A DNA stretch of 64,000 nt, taken from CAVVUC01 sp963751395. GTDB taxonomy: Bacteria > Verrucomicrobiota > Verrucomicrobiia > Chthoniobacterales > Chthoniobacteraceae. The stretch is taken from contig CAVVUC010000004.1 of assembly GCA_963751395.1 (NCBI GenBank), positions 682,001 through 746,000 of the forward strand, written 5' to 3'. Positions 37,701 through 45,940 of the stretch are shown in pieces. The notes under the pieces are model-generated. The model ran no database searches and had not been told where the DNA came from. It saw only the letters and a list, made by a program, of their open reading frames with translations. A program made the position numbers and the translations under genes. How positions within the stretch are numbered: position 1 is the stretch's first letter; every line of letters starts with the position of its first letter.

Positions 37701-39704
37701 GAGTCCCGACTTGCTGAAGGCGACCTGGCGGATGCCCGCCGTGCCGGTCGAAAGATCCACTGTGGTCTGCAGAACGTCGTCGATGTAGATCTCCACCTGG
37801 CCGCGGTCGGCGCCGCGAGTGGCGATGTAGTCCACATCGGTGCCATTGAACGAGAAGGTGAATGAATCGCCGTCGGCGGTGGCGAGGTGGGCGTCGTTGG
37901 CGAATTCGCCGTTGCCGCGCGCCGCCTGGTAGCTCCACGAGCTTCCCGTGTAGGCCATGTCCTTGCTGGTGTCGTTGACGTGCCCCGCTCCGCCCTTGCT
38001 GGCGACCGTCAGTTCGATCACGGTATCGAGGGCGTTCCAGGTATCAGCGCCTTGGAGTGTGATCTGAACGCCGTCATAGAGGTTTTGCACCAGGCCCACG
38101 GGATTTCCGGAAGCGAGCAGTTTCGCGGAGCTGAAGATTTTGCCGTCCGCCGGACTCGGCAGGGTGAGCACGGTGCCAGCCGGTGGCTTGAGCACGTGGA
38201 TGTACACCTTCGAGTCATCCAGCGCTTCGGTGGCCACCCAATCGACCGAGTTGTAGGAAATTGTACGGCCATCCTTATACGGTGGCGGGAAACTGGTGCT
38301 CGGTTTGGTTTCGCAGATCGAGGCGCGGATCGGGGCGATGTATTGGCCCAGCGCGAAGAGACGGGCTGTTTCCACCAAGCCGCCGTTGAGTTTGCCGTCC
38401 ACGCTCCAGTGGACGCCGCCGCCCTCGAAGTTGGAGGCGGCTTCCAACACCATGGTGCGCAGCATGTCTTCGGCACCGGGTCCGTTGCCGGGGTTCACAT
38501 AGTTATACATGCACTCCGACCAGCCGTAGTTCCAATTTCCCACCACTTCGGGGCCGCCCATGTCGGCGGTGTACATCTGCCCGCCGTTGTGCATGGTCAC
38601 GATATCCGGATTGCGGCTCTTGATGGTGTTCATCAGTCGCTTGTAGTCCACCAGGCTGTCCTGGTCGCCGTTGATCTGGTTTTCATCAATCCACAAGCCG
38701 TCGATGCGCGGGCCGTAGCGGTCGATCACCTCCGCGAACAACTCGTTGATGTAGTTGTTATGGTGGGCCATGTCGCCCGTCAGCGGCTGGAAGGGATGCA
38801 CATACAAGTACACGCGGATGCCCTTGGCGCGGACGGCCTCGATCATGTCGCTGACGGTGTCGCGCTGCGAACAACGGCTGCCGTAGCCGTAACGCTCCGC
38901 CGCCTTGCTGGGGAACATCGGGAACATGTTGCCATGCCATGCCGTCCAGACGACATACTGGGCACCGGCCTGCGCCACGTCGTTCGCGTAGGCCTGGGCG
39001 TTGAAGCCGTTGGCGGCGGTATTCACATCGCCCGTGACCGCATAGGTGTAGTGGCTGAAAATGCCGTATTTGAGGGTCTTCCAGCGTTGAAAACGGGTCA
39101 TCGCTTCCGGCGGGGTGATGTCACGCACCTGCACCAGGTTCACCTGCGCGCTGACGCTGGCGGTGATGGAGATTGCTTGTGAAGCGGCATCGGCGGTGAA
39201 GCGGCCGACGACATACTGCCCCATGCCGGTACCGGTTTTGTATGAAAGCGTGCCGGAGCCGCCGACGGTCTCCGTGCGACCGTTGATTTCGGCGCGGGCA
39301 TCGGAAACCCAGACTTGGACGAGATACTGACGGCCCGGGATGAACGGCCGACGACCGGTGCCGTTGAGGGTGAAGCTGGCGCTGGTGCCATTGGACCAAG
39401 TGCCGTATTGCAGCAAGCCGTTGTAGGTGGCGTCCGCCGTGGTGTGCGTGCCGAAAGCCGCCGCGGAGCCGGCAAATCCGCTGCTGGTGATTTCCAGATC
39501 GTCGCCGTTGAGCGTCACCCCATTGACCGTGCCGGCGGGGGCGGTGCCATTCCCCGGCGACCAGGAGCCGTAGTAGGCTCCTTCGGTGGACACATTGGAT
39601 GCACCCGAGATGTTTTGCGGCGCATCCCATTGGATGCTTGCGGCGTGGAGGACCTGGGCGGTCAACAAGCCAGGCAGAAGAGAGAGGAATCGAGCGGTGT
39701 TCAT
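31773..39704 (-). CDS. Giant secreted fucosidase-like protein with beta-strand repeats and FN3 domains
   Basis: 2643 residues, uninterrupted. Signal peptide to about 21. Order (approximate residues): NPCBM-like beta domain 22-195 shared with the next upstream protein; GH29-like barrel 200-570 (YGIFSHYTYAVTGD, VWTAWHGNMFPMFPSKAAER, IDGLWIDENQINGD); three related beta-sandwich modules 580-960; a first block of autotransporter-associated repeats 970-1410; FN3 (PPRNLSAVGGVGRVALGWQP); a concanavalin-like/DUF1349-like module (RRAGVMMRQSLNANAMEMG); two more FN3; a second repeat block 1865-2440; a C-terminal tail with DPDKDGLPNALEYVLGGNP ending FVRLRVIIAP. No autotransporter barrel, so export is Sec plus probably T2SS. 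Eight bases after the beta-helix gene. Confidence 0.8.
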   Translation of the reverse strand: MNTARFLSLLPGLLTAQVLHAASIQWDAPQNISGASNVSTEGAYYGSWSPGNGTAPAGTVNGVTLNGDDLEITSSGFAGSAAAFGTHTTADATYNGLLQYGTWSNGTSASFTLNGTGRRPFIPGRQYLVQVWVSDARAEINGRTETVGGSGTLSYKTGTGMGQYVVGRFTADAASQAISITASVSAQVNLVQVRDITPPEAMTRFQRWKTLKYGIFSHYTYAVTGDVNTAANGFNAQAYANDVAQAGAQYVVWTAWHGNMFPMFPSKAAERYGYGSRCSQRDTVSDMIEAVRAKGIRVYLYVHPFQPLTGDMAHHNNYINELFAEVIDRYGPRIDGLWIDENQINGDQDSLVDYKRLMNTIKSRNPDIVTMHNGGQMYTADMGGPEVVGNWNYGWSECMYNYVNPGNGPGAEDMLRTMVLEAASNFEGGGVHWSVDGKLNGGLVETARLFALGQYIAPIRASICETKPSTSFPPPYKDGRTISYNSVDWVATEALDDSKVYIHVLKPPAGTVLTLPSPADGKIFSSAKLLASGNPVGLVQNLYDGVQITLQGADTWNALDTVIELTVASKGGAGHVNDTSKDMAYTGSSWSYQAARGNGEFANDAHLATADGDSFTFSFNGTDVDYIATRGADRGQVEIYIDDVLQTTVDLSTGTAGIRQVAFSKSGLARGAHTLKGIKRSGTSMEVDCFKVTDLINDSDAAMNGAYLVTTDYGTGAAAYGGPSNWWQGGYNGANWITPAVNYYPGNEPLNDPANNEPVSDYFDFTFTGTGVQIPLSSAYSWAYFYMKVDGVFHSNVQVQQGQVSTFSVSGLAPGTHTVRGITWKATSDPSQPGINGFTVTRPDIWTAASGRGYGEIGDDVHYTDINPGRFSWNFDGSGVEVITTRDSDARMAWFGVSGMGYSIGARRQNFSLARQTGTSVFSLPNLVPGSYNLSVTHGANTSGLNFSFARLAINAVRVYKGQALSGAALQWGASGAGGTGTWDANTTANWFDGASAVKWPAAGGTADVATFGGTAGTVTLSGTINANRLQLQTTGYTLQGGTLTLNGSAPTLTTASGVSATIGSTVAGSAGLIKNGAGTLTLSAANSFTGTTTINLGTLALQNTWQGSAFHTEGGAVLDLNVATGTRDAGSTTFTGRGTLRKTGTGELRWGTGIAAFNFGSGGLLDVQAGTLVGGSNTNEDWTTNLADLNVASGAVFSGVESNVRVDALSGAGTIKSGFNGAGYAGFTFGVDDGSGTFSGVLANDSSTGNFTKAGSGTQILSGANTYTGTTTVSGGTLLVNGSLAAASAVTVASGATLSGTGTVGGALTVQSGGTLAPGSDGVGTLTSGSAAINGHLAVQFNGSTADRLTVTGNLDITNCTLDLSVLSGGLTQLQYVIASYGSLTGSQFAAVTGVPNGYQMSYDTANKRIMLIGQLTQPPRNLSAVGGVGRVALGWQPTIVGSETTYQIERATSSGGIYTVVTSTATGNSYIDTGVADGTTYFYRVRVSAGGSVGPVSNEASATTAAAGTLPPPLTGTSNIGGYGSPSVAYVSGTYTLNGSGAGATSTADSGYFLYVPIVGDCTIVAKVNSLGGSNSARRAGVMMRQSLNANAMEMGTLVGPTRIYNSYRTSTSGTASSSNNGSTATAPRWVRIVRSGNSLTGAHSTDGTSWTQFTARTITMSGTIYVGLFVCSGDTTTTIGSTFSNVSITGGCPANLAATVGSNSVNLTWTAVTGAASYNVKRATASGGPYTTVGTPTSNSYTDSVTANGTAFYYVVSAVGSSGLGESANSNEVVARPVMLVPAIPQGLSTTGGQGQISLTWNASANATGYIVKRGTSASGPFTQIGTTATNSYTDTTVTAGVTYYYVVVASNVDNQSDASVSASATSSGDGIWTAASDGNWSAAGNWQAGGVAFGADRSATFSQAAAVTVNQNISGLTLGALAFSNASTNISGSAITLATSSGTPTISVGTGVTATIVAGLGGSSGLAVTGPGTLSLTSAPACSGTTSISGGTLANGAAAGTSFSLNTLAMNGATLAAANAGATSLGNFQLRSDVTVGGTAQSVISADVRVIQSETRTFNVGATGDASGTDLLISGKLGHQNGTAWGYAVKSGAGTMKISGTNEIGSMTVNAGKLILQDTGIGGMGNGGLVNNALTELCVTTGNSVTWNNPTLSGSGTYAKTGSGVLTISNVNTYTGGTTVDEGTLSIAGSGGNGRIRGALTVNANGTVVTTGDGTGLGYNNQITALVINGGLLKTAGADCHIWNITGGVSMTGGELQTNGGVGSPTGNSFQWNRTSLATNASANTAVLSGRINLRGDSGYANWPVTVADGTAAADLLVSAAITNSNGAVAITKSGSGTMVMSGSNTYTGATTVNAGTLAVNGSLASSSAVSVGGTSATGTPTLTGTGTVNGSVAIQAASGGAAGTLNPGAVGTTGQLATGPTTLNGRLAIEINGTGCDRLNVAGNLNITTATLDLSVLPGGIAQQEYVIASFGSLTGTQFASVTGLPVGYKVTYDLTNKVIKLSPSFTSWAAGYGLSDPSPNGDPDKDGLPNALEYVLGGNPAQPNSGIAPTASLIGNNLVFTFQRADASETADITLRVEASTDLVNWNEIYLVGAATASSSPGVVIQENGTSPDTISVSIPQGSAAARFVRLRVIIAP
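31787..32430. repeat. Copy 1 of about 640-bp direct repeat (C-terminal tail module)
   Basis: Nearly identical to 39726-40375 over the sequence for the last about 210 residues of the two giant proteins, with long exact stretches such as gcccgccacgttgagccggt. Divergence is mostly at the extreme 3' end. Confidence 0.85.
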
Positions 39705-39711
39705 GGTGGGT

Positions 39712-42700
39712 TTAGGGAGTGACGATCACCCGCAGTCGGGCGAATTTCGCGGTGGTGCTGCCTTGCGGGATGGTGACAGTGATGGTATCCGGCGATGTTC
39801 CGTTTTCCTGGATGAAGACGTTGGCCGAAGACGAAGCGTTGGCGGCTCCCACGAGGTAGATCTCGTTCCAGTTGACGAGATCCGTGCTCGCTTCCACGCG
39901 CAGGGTGATGTCCGCGGTCTCGCTGGCATCGGTGCGCTGGAAGGTGAACACGAGGTTGTTGCCGGCCAGGGACATCGTCGGGGCGATGCCCGAGTTGGGC
40001 TGCGAGGGATTGCCTCCCAGCACATACTCCAGCGCGTTGGGCAGGCCGTCCTTGTCGGGGTCGCCGTTGGTCGTGGAATCGGAGAGCCCGTAGCCCGCCG
40101 CCCATGAGGTGAAGCTCGGCGAGAGCTTGATCATCTTGTTTGCCAGGTCATAGGCAACCTTGTAACCCGCAGGCAGGCCGGTGACGCTGGCGAACTGCGT
40201 GCCGGTCAGCGAGCCGAAGCTGGCGATGACGTATTCCTGCTGCGCGATGCCGCCGGAGAGCACCGACAGGTCGAGCGTGGCAGTGGTGATGTTCAGATTG
40301 CCCGCCACGTTGAGCCGGTCGCAGCCGGCACCATTGATCTCGATGGCCAGGTGGCCATTGAGGGTGACCGAGGAACCGCTGGTCAGCGTGCCCACCGAGT
40401 TGCCGGGGGCGAGCGTGCCGCCGCTGTTGACGGTGATCGCACCGCCGATGGCTCCATTTCCGCCGAGGGTGGCCAGGTTGGCGACTGTCACGGCGGAGGC
40501 GGACGCAGTGCTGCCGTTGATCCGCAAGGTGCCGGCATTCACCGAGGTGGTCCCGGTGTAGGTGTTGATGCCGGCGAGGGTGATGGTGCCGGCTCCTTCC
40601 TTGACCAGATTGCCATGCCACGACGCGTTGTTGTCCGTGTTGGTGATGCTGCCATTGAACTGGCTGCTGCCGCCGCCGATGCCGATGGTGAGGTTCTGAT
40701 AGCCCGCGCCTTCATAGCCGGTGCCGAGGTTGCCGCCGCCGGTGATGCGGTTCAGGCGCACGTTCGCCTCGACCGTCTTGAAGACGGCACCGGTCTCGAC
40801 GTTGAGGTCCGACTGGTTGTTGATCCACGTTTCATTGGCGGAGGAACCGCCGACAAACACGCCCTCGCGGATGTCGATCAGCGCACCTGTCGAGAGCGAG
40901 AAGGTGGCGGCGGATGCCCCCCAGAGCGCCTCCCCCGCCCCGGTCTTGCGGAGTGTGCCAGTGCCGGTTAAGGTCGTGCCGGAGCCGTAATCAATGCTGG
41001 AGGAGCGGTTCAGTTCAAGCACGGAACCGGCAGCGATAACATACGAACCGGAAGAAAGCGGGCCTTGGATCAGCAGCGTGCCGCCGTTGATGGAAGTCGG
41101 GCCGGTATAGCTGTTGTTTCCGGAAAGCGTGAGCGTGCCCGCGCCGGACTTGGTCAGACCGCCGCCGCCCGTCAGGGTGACGCCGATGCCGATGTCATGG
41201 CCATTGGTGTCGAACTTCGCGCCGCCGCCGCCGACATAGGCCTGGCTGGTCGCGTCCACGGTGATGAAGCTGGCGTTTTCCTGGGTGGCGACGACCGTTG
41301 TGCCGTTGAACGTGAGGCGGCTGCCCGCGCCGTAGCTGTTTTCCGCTACCCGGATGCCGGGGGTGGCAAGAGTGCCGCCGTTCAGGGTGAGTCCCCATAC
41401 CGAACCGCTGCTGTTCACGCCGCCGGTGGCGGTGACGATGGCGTTGTCCTGGAGAGTCACCCGGCCCCAATCGCCAAGACCGTTGCCATCGGCCGTGCTG
41501 CGGAGTTGTCCGCCGATGTTGACCACGCTGTTGCCGCCGATGACCAAATCCCAGCGCCCGACCCGGAGGTCGCCGGAGGTGGTCAGGGTGAGGTCGTTCA
41601 AAATGGTGGAACCCAGGCCCGGATCGTTCGCGCCGGCCCCCTGCACGGTGAACGAAGCGGCGGTGAGCGAAGCCCCGGAGCCGCCGGTGAAGGTGTAACT
41701 GGCATTGTTGCTGCCATTGCCGATCTTCACGGCGGCCGCGCTGCGGGTGCCGGAAACGGTGATCGTCTGCGCGGTGGCGGTGTGGGCGAAGGTCGCATCC
41801 CCGCCGTCGCCCCAGACCACACCGCTCCAGTTGGCATCGGCGGTGTTCCAGATCCCGGTGCCCGCGCTGTTGGTCCAGACCGGAGCCACGGTGGAAAACG
41901 AGAACGTGTGGGTGCCGGCGCCGCTGGTGGCGGTGACGGCGAAGCGCTGGCCGGCGGCTGCGGCTGCGATGGTGACCACGCCGCTGGAGTTGACAGAACA
42001 TCCGGCAACCGTCGGGCTCAGCGACCAGGTCACCGACGGCGAGGCGATCTGGTGGAAATTCTGGTCGCGCACGGTGGCGGAGAACGTCGCGGCTCCGCCA
42101 CCGCTGAACGGGACGATCACCGAGAGCGGACCGGACACATGGGCGTAGCTCGGAGTGGCGGTGTAGTTGCTGATATTGTTGATCTGCGAGGCTCCGCGGT
42201 GGGGTGCGGTGGTTGGCAGTGCCGCCGACCAGAAATCCTTGCCGCCGTTGGAGGTTAACTCGGTCCCTGTCCCTGGGTAGATGACAGAAATCACGGAAAT
42301 GGGCATCGCCGTCCCGGACGAGCGGCAGGGCGAACCCGCTTGCAGGATGAAGCCGGCCAGATTGCCGGTCGTGTTCGGCGCAACGAACAACGGATCTTCC
42401 GCCACGTTGTTGACGTTGGTGCTGGAAGCGGTTGGCGGCGTGACTCCGCCGTGGAAGTGGTTGTTGTAGTAGTGGCCCTGCGTGTCAAATGATGTGCTTC
42501 GACTCGCCCCCACGAAAATGTTGTTGCTGAAGTTGTGGTAGAGACCCGCATAGCCATTTGTCACGTCGAGCTGCATGCCGGGGTTGTAGAAGACATTGTT
42601 GTAAACGTCCGACGGGCGGTTGCTGAAGACGATGCGGGCATAGGTGCCGCGTCCGTCATTCATCGAAATGTTGTAGCGGACGATCGACCTGCCGTAATCC

Positions 42701-44379
42701 CACTGCCAGCGGTATTCCATGAAGAACCCGCCTTCGTTGTCATGGGTGTAATTGTACTGGAAGTAGGTGATTCCATCGACATAGCCGTCATTGTCGAAGG
42801 CGGTGCTGTCGTTGGCCTCCTGCCATTTGGTATGATGGACGTGGTTGTATTGCCAGACGCCATTACGGTGGCGGGACGGCCAGGCGGCGGCAATGGCATT
42901 GCCGTTGCTGGCGAGCACGCCGGCATAGGCCACCTCGTTGTGCTCGACCAGTTCGTTGTCCCCGCCCAGGACGAGGAGACCATCGCCGGAGGTGCGCCAG
43001 ACCTTGTTGCCGCGCACCACCACATGGGGGCTGCAATTGTCGTAATTCATCGAGGCGGGGTCGTTGTAGTTGTTGTCAAATTCCCCCCAAAAGGAAATCC
43101 CCTGCCCCTGGATTTCGGTGGCGGTATTGCCCTCGATGAGAACGTCATCGGCCCTGCCCGGTTCGTCGATCCAGACGAAGATGCCGCCCCAGTTGCGGGC
43201 GCCGTCGTTCACGTTGGGCGTCGCCTGGATGTCGTGGACGTCGTTGTTCAAAATTCGGATCCGCCGGATCGTGCTGCCATCGCCGCCTCCGCCGACGCGG
43301 ATGCCACAGCGGTTGCCACCGGCACCGCCGGCGAAGTTGGTGACTTCGAAGCCATCGATCGTCCAGTACGACTGGCCGGAGATGGAAATGACCGACCCGG
43401 CACCGGCACCATCAATGAGCGGCTTGGCCCCGCTGCCGTAGCTACCGAGCGTGTTCTGCGCGGAATCAGTGCCTGCGCCTTTGGGCGACAAGGTGCCGGA
43501 CCAGGCACCGCCGCGCTTGAACAAGATCTTGTCGCCGGGCTGGAAGGTCGTGCCATTGACCTTGGCGATGCTTTTCCACGGCGTGGAAGAACTGGTGCCG
43601 TTGTTGGAATCATTGCCAGCGGGATCGACGTAATAGGTTGTGCCGGTTCCCGTCGGAGTGACATCGCGCACCTGGATGGCGTTGATCTGGAGGCTTTCGT
43701 TGGCGGTGACCGTGATGGCCTGGCTGGTCCCGCTGGCTTTGAACAAACCGATGGAATACTGGCCGGTTCCCGATCCCGCAGTGCTTCCATTGCCGGTCAT
43801 GTAATGCAAGGTCACCGGCCCGTGATCGAGCGACTGCGTGCGGGCATTCGTATCCTTGCGGTAGTCGGCCACCCAAATCTGGACGAGGTATTCCTTGCCG
43901 ACGATCAGGTTGTTGAGCGTAACGCTCCCCGAGACGACGCCGACGGGGCTGCTGTAGGCGAAACCGCCCAGCATGGCGCTGTAGTTGGTCGAAATGTTGC
44001 CAGCTACATTCGGGCTGGCACCGGTGTTCACCTTGTTGGTGAACCCTGAAAGCGTCACGTTACCGCCGCCGAGCGAAGTGAAGCTGTTGCCGGCCGCAAA
44101 CGTCACACCGTTCACCGTGTAGGTTGCATTGCGGATGTTGTATGCGTAAACCAAGGTGCCGGAGGTCGCCACGTCCGAATCGCCAGCAATCCCGAGCTGG
44201 GAACCCCACGATATGGTCACGGCTTTGGCGTCGGCACCCGAAAACAGCCCCGCCGCCGCGAGCACGGCAATGACGAGGGTTCGCAACAAGCCTTGGCCGA
44301 CGGCCGGGCGTTTGCGGCGGGAGAAGAAAGAAACAAGGGCACGCCGAATAGCGTCCGCTGGTGCATGGGTATTTTTCAT
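39712..44379 (-). CDS. Giant secreted right-handed beta-helix protein with beta-strand repeats
   Basis: 1555 residues. A long N-region (VSFFSRRKRPAVG) precedes the signal helix LLRTLVIAVLAAAGLFSGAD. Residues 52-235 repeat the NPCBM-like domain of the following protein (KEYLVQIWVADYRKDTNART, INAIQVRDVTP). A parallel beta-helix covers about 240-720 (YYVDPAGNDSNNGTSSSTPW, IRILNNDVHD, VVRGNKVWRTSGDGLLVLGG), the fold of polysaccharide lyases and some hydrolases; no catalytic set can be assigned. Then an Ig-like part, repeat blocks (GAGTLTLSGNNSYTGPTSIN) and the tail DPDKDGLPNALEYVLGGNP ending KFARLRVIVTP. Likely a surface-acting glycan-cleaving or binding protein. Confidence 0.75.
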   Translation of the reverse strand: MKNTHAPADAIRRALVSFFSRRKRPAVGQGLLRTLVIAVLAAAGLFSGADAKAVTISWGSQLGIAGDSDVATSGTLVYAYNIRNATYTVNGVTFAAGNSFTSLGGGNVTLSGFTNKVNTGASPNVAGNISTNYSAMLGGFAYSSPVGVVSGSVTLNNLIVGKEYLVQIWVADYRKDTNARTQSLDHGPVTLHYMTGNGSTAGSGTGQYSIGLFKASGTSQAITVTANESLQINAIQVRDVTPTGTGTTYYVDPAGNDSNNGTSSSTPWKSIAKVNGTTFQPGDKILFKRGGAWSGTLSPKGAGTDSAQNTLGSYGSGAKPLIDGAGAGSVISISGQSYWTIDGFEVTNFAGGAGGNRCGIRVGGGGDGSTIRRIRILNNDVHDIQATPNVNDGARNWGGIFVWIDEPGRADDVLIEGNTATEIQGQGISFWGEFDNNYNDPASMNYDNCSPHVVVRGNKVWRTSGDGLLVLGGDNELVEHNEVAYAGVLASNGNAIAAAWPSRHRNGVWQYNHVHHTKWQEANDSTAFDNDGYVDGITYFQYNYTHDNEGGFFMEYRWQWDYGRSIVRYNISMNDGRGTYARIVFSNRPSDVYNNVFYNPGMQLDVTNGYAGLYHNFSNNIFVGASRSTSFDTQGHYYNNHFHGGVTPPTASSTNVNNVAEDPLFVAPNTTGNLAGFILQAGSPCRSSGTAMPISVISVIYPGTGTELTSNGGKDFWSAALPTTAPHRGASQINNISNYTATPSYAHVSGPLSVIVPFSGGGAATFSATVRDQNFHQIASPSVTWSLSPTVAGCSVNSSGVVTIAAAAAGQRFAVTATSGAGTHTFSFSTVAPVWTNSAGTGIWNTADANWSGVVWGDGGDATFAHTATAQTITVSGTRSAAAVKIGNGSNNASYTFTGGSGASLTAASFTVQGAGANDPGLGSTILNDLTLTTSGDLRVGRWDLVIGGNSVVNIGGQLRSTADGNGLGDWGRVTLQDNAIVTATGGVNSSGSVWGLTLNGGTLATPGIRVAENSYGAGSRLTFNGTTVVATQENASFITVDATSQAYVGGGGAKFDTNGHDIGIGVTLTGGGGLTKSGAGTLTLSGNNSYTGPTSINGGTLLIQGPLSSGSYVIAAGSVLELNRSSSIDYGSGTTLTGTGTLRKTGAGEALWGASAATFSLSTGALIDIREGVFVGGSSANETWINNQSDLNVETGAVFKTVEANVRLNRITGGGNLGTGYEGAGYQNLTIGIGGGSSQFNGSITNTDNNASWHGNLVKEGAGTITLAGINTYTGTTSVNAGTLRINGSTASASAVTVANLATLGGNGAIGGAITVNSGGTLAPGNSVGTLTSGSSVTLNGHLAIEINGAGCDRLNVAGNLNITTATLDLSVLSGGIAQQEYVIASFGSLTGTQFASVTGLPAGYKVAYDLANKMIKLSPSFTSWAAGYGLSDSTTNGDPDKDGLPNALEYVLGGNPSQPNSGIAPTMSLAGNNLVFTFQRTDASETADITLRVEASTDLVNWNEIYLVGAANASSSANVFIQENGTSPDTITVTIPQGSTTAKFARLRVIVTP
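39726..40375. repeat. Copy 2 of about 640-bp direct repeat (C-terminal tail module)
   Basis: Partner of 31787-32430. The two copies are in the same orientation about 7.9 kb apart, so recombination between them would delete the whole fucosidase-like gene and fuse the upstream protein to the downstream tail. Confidence 0.85.
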
Positions 44380-44444
44380 ACGGGTCAGAGGATCAACTAT
44401 AGATTGATTGTTTCACTTTATTCATGATGAGAGGCGGTTGAAAA

Positions 44445-44909
44445 TTACGGGTTCACGAGCACGCGAAGCCGGGCGAATTTCGATGTCGCGCCGTTGTTAG
44501 ACATCGCGTTTTCATCCTCCGGCTCGGTGGCGTCCTGCCACCAGGCGTCGGTGCCGATGCCGAAAAACGCGGAGTTCATCGCATTCCAGCGCAGCGTGCG
44601 CACGGCCGGGTTGAAGACATCCATGAAGGTCGATCCTGGAATCCGACCGATCGGGTTCATCGCGGCGAACTCCTGCGTCGCCGGCAAGGAGGTTCCCGGC
44701 CCGTAGGCCACCCGGATGATGCCATCGCCACACACCCGCAGCTTCATTGTTCCCGGCTGCATCGAGAACACCACGCCGTCGGCCACCTGCTGGAACGACT
44801 GCACCGGAATCGGCGCGGCGGATGCCCAGCCAAGGGCGCAAAGAAACAAGAGCAGACACGACAGGCGCGTGGCAACCCGGCGGCGGCGGAAAACGAGAGG
44901 ATTCACCAT
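44445..44909 (-). pseudogene. GH31 glycosidase remnant with in-frame deletion, fused to the FARLRV tail
   Basis: 154 residues from ATG 44909. After a signal peptide (RVATRLSCLLLFLCALGWAS) comes the usual GH31 N-terminal part QQVADGVVFSMQPGTMKLRV and IIRVAYGPGTSLPATQEF. It then jumps directly to a catalytic-domain segment, PGSTFMDVFNPAVRTLRWNA ... DAWWQDATEPEDEN, with several hundred residues missing, and jumps again to SKFARLRVLVNP, the tail end seen in the two giant proteins. The frame is open throughout. It cannot be an active GH31. First gene after the operator promoter at 45046-45092, 65 bases before the beta-helix gene. Confidence 0.65.
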
Positions 44910-45045
44910 GGCTGACGGTTGAGTGCGAAAGCAGCCGTCGTCGGACGCAGGGAGGGGCGCGCCAGGCAGAAGGCTGCGGCCAAAACGATCCAGCAATGGT
45001 TTTTGAATGGTTTTCAAGGGGCGGGATCTCCGGTTACAAAAATTT

Positions 45046-45092
45046 ATATTAGCCCCGCTCCCGGGCAAAGTCTTGTCACAATAATTGCGACA
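45046..45092 (-). promoter_or_regulatory. Operator-promoter module, copy 1 (carbohydrate operon)
   Basis: On the minus strand: 19-bp near-palindrome TGTCGCAATTATTGTGACA (45092-45074; nine-base arms about one central base, one mismatch), then -35 AAGACT (45074-45069), 17-bp spacer, -10 TAATAT (45051-45046). The operator shares one base with the -35 box, exactly as in copies 2 and 3. About 137 bases lie between the -10 box and the first ATG. Confidence 0.7.
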
Positions 45093-45104
45093 CGCGGGGG
45101 ACAG

Positions 45105-45125
45105 TTGGCAGTTTTCGGTTGGCAG
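45105..45125. repeat. Short heptamer set TTGGCAG
   Basis: ttggcag, ttttcgg, ttggcag: two exact units at a 14-base distance. The reverse strand would encode the PTENCQL-type peptide. Short and therefore tentative. Confidence 0.45.
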
Positions 45126-45940
45126 GGGAGAAATGTTCCTGTTTCTTCGTTTTTCATTCGGACAGGGGTGGCCGTTCCCGGTTTCGATGCGCAAGAGCCG
45201 CACCAAGATCACCAGCGCGACCCGCGTCCCCACGCTGCCGGATTCAGCGTCCGGCGTGCCGATTGTGATCGCGGATTCGATCTCGAATGCCGAGGCCTGG
45301 ACCCGCTTGTGCGCGGCAATTGGATTGCGCGGCGGACCGGGGGAGTCCGCGCCACGGTGCTTCCTGTTTGCCTGTCCCTCGCCGCGAAGCACAGCTTCCC
45401 CGGCAAGTGTGCGCTGCCAAGCCCTCAGCCTGGCAGCGAGAGCGAAACAATCCAGACAGACCCACCCGCCGGGTTGACCCGCGAAACGGAGCACGAGGGC
45501 GCTGGTTCCCGGCCGGGCGCTTCCGGGTGCTACCGTATTGCACCAATAACCTGACTCCTTTTGCAAACGAACCCATCCGACGCGTGTCATGCTGAGGCTC
45601 AAACAAAACGGGGTTTTGCCGGCGTCGGCAATGATGGTTTCCAATCGGAGGGACGAGCTCTGCGAGTCCCTGGCTTCTCGAGTGTGGGACTCGTGGAACT
45701 CGGCGCTCCGATGACATCATTGGCAGCGCAGCGAGGAACCCCGCAAACATCGCCCGGTGTCGTTTGTGAGATTGCGCCGCCCATGAACCCGCTCCGGCTG
45801 CCGAGCCTTTTGCGCGGCGCGCTTTGGACTGCGGCGGCTTGACGCCGCCTTGCGGAGGAGCGGACTTGTCCGCGCGGCGGGGCTTCTTCGAGAGCGGGCA
45901 TGGGGTTCCATTGGACGAGCCAGCGCAGTTTGAAAAAGGG

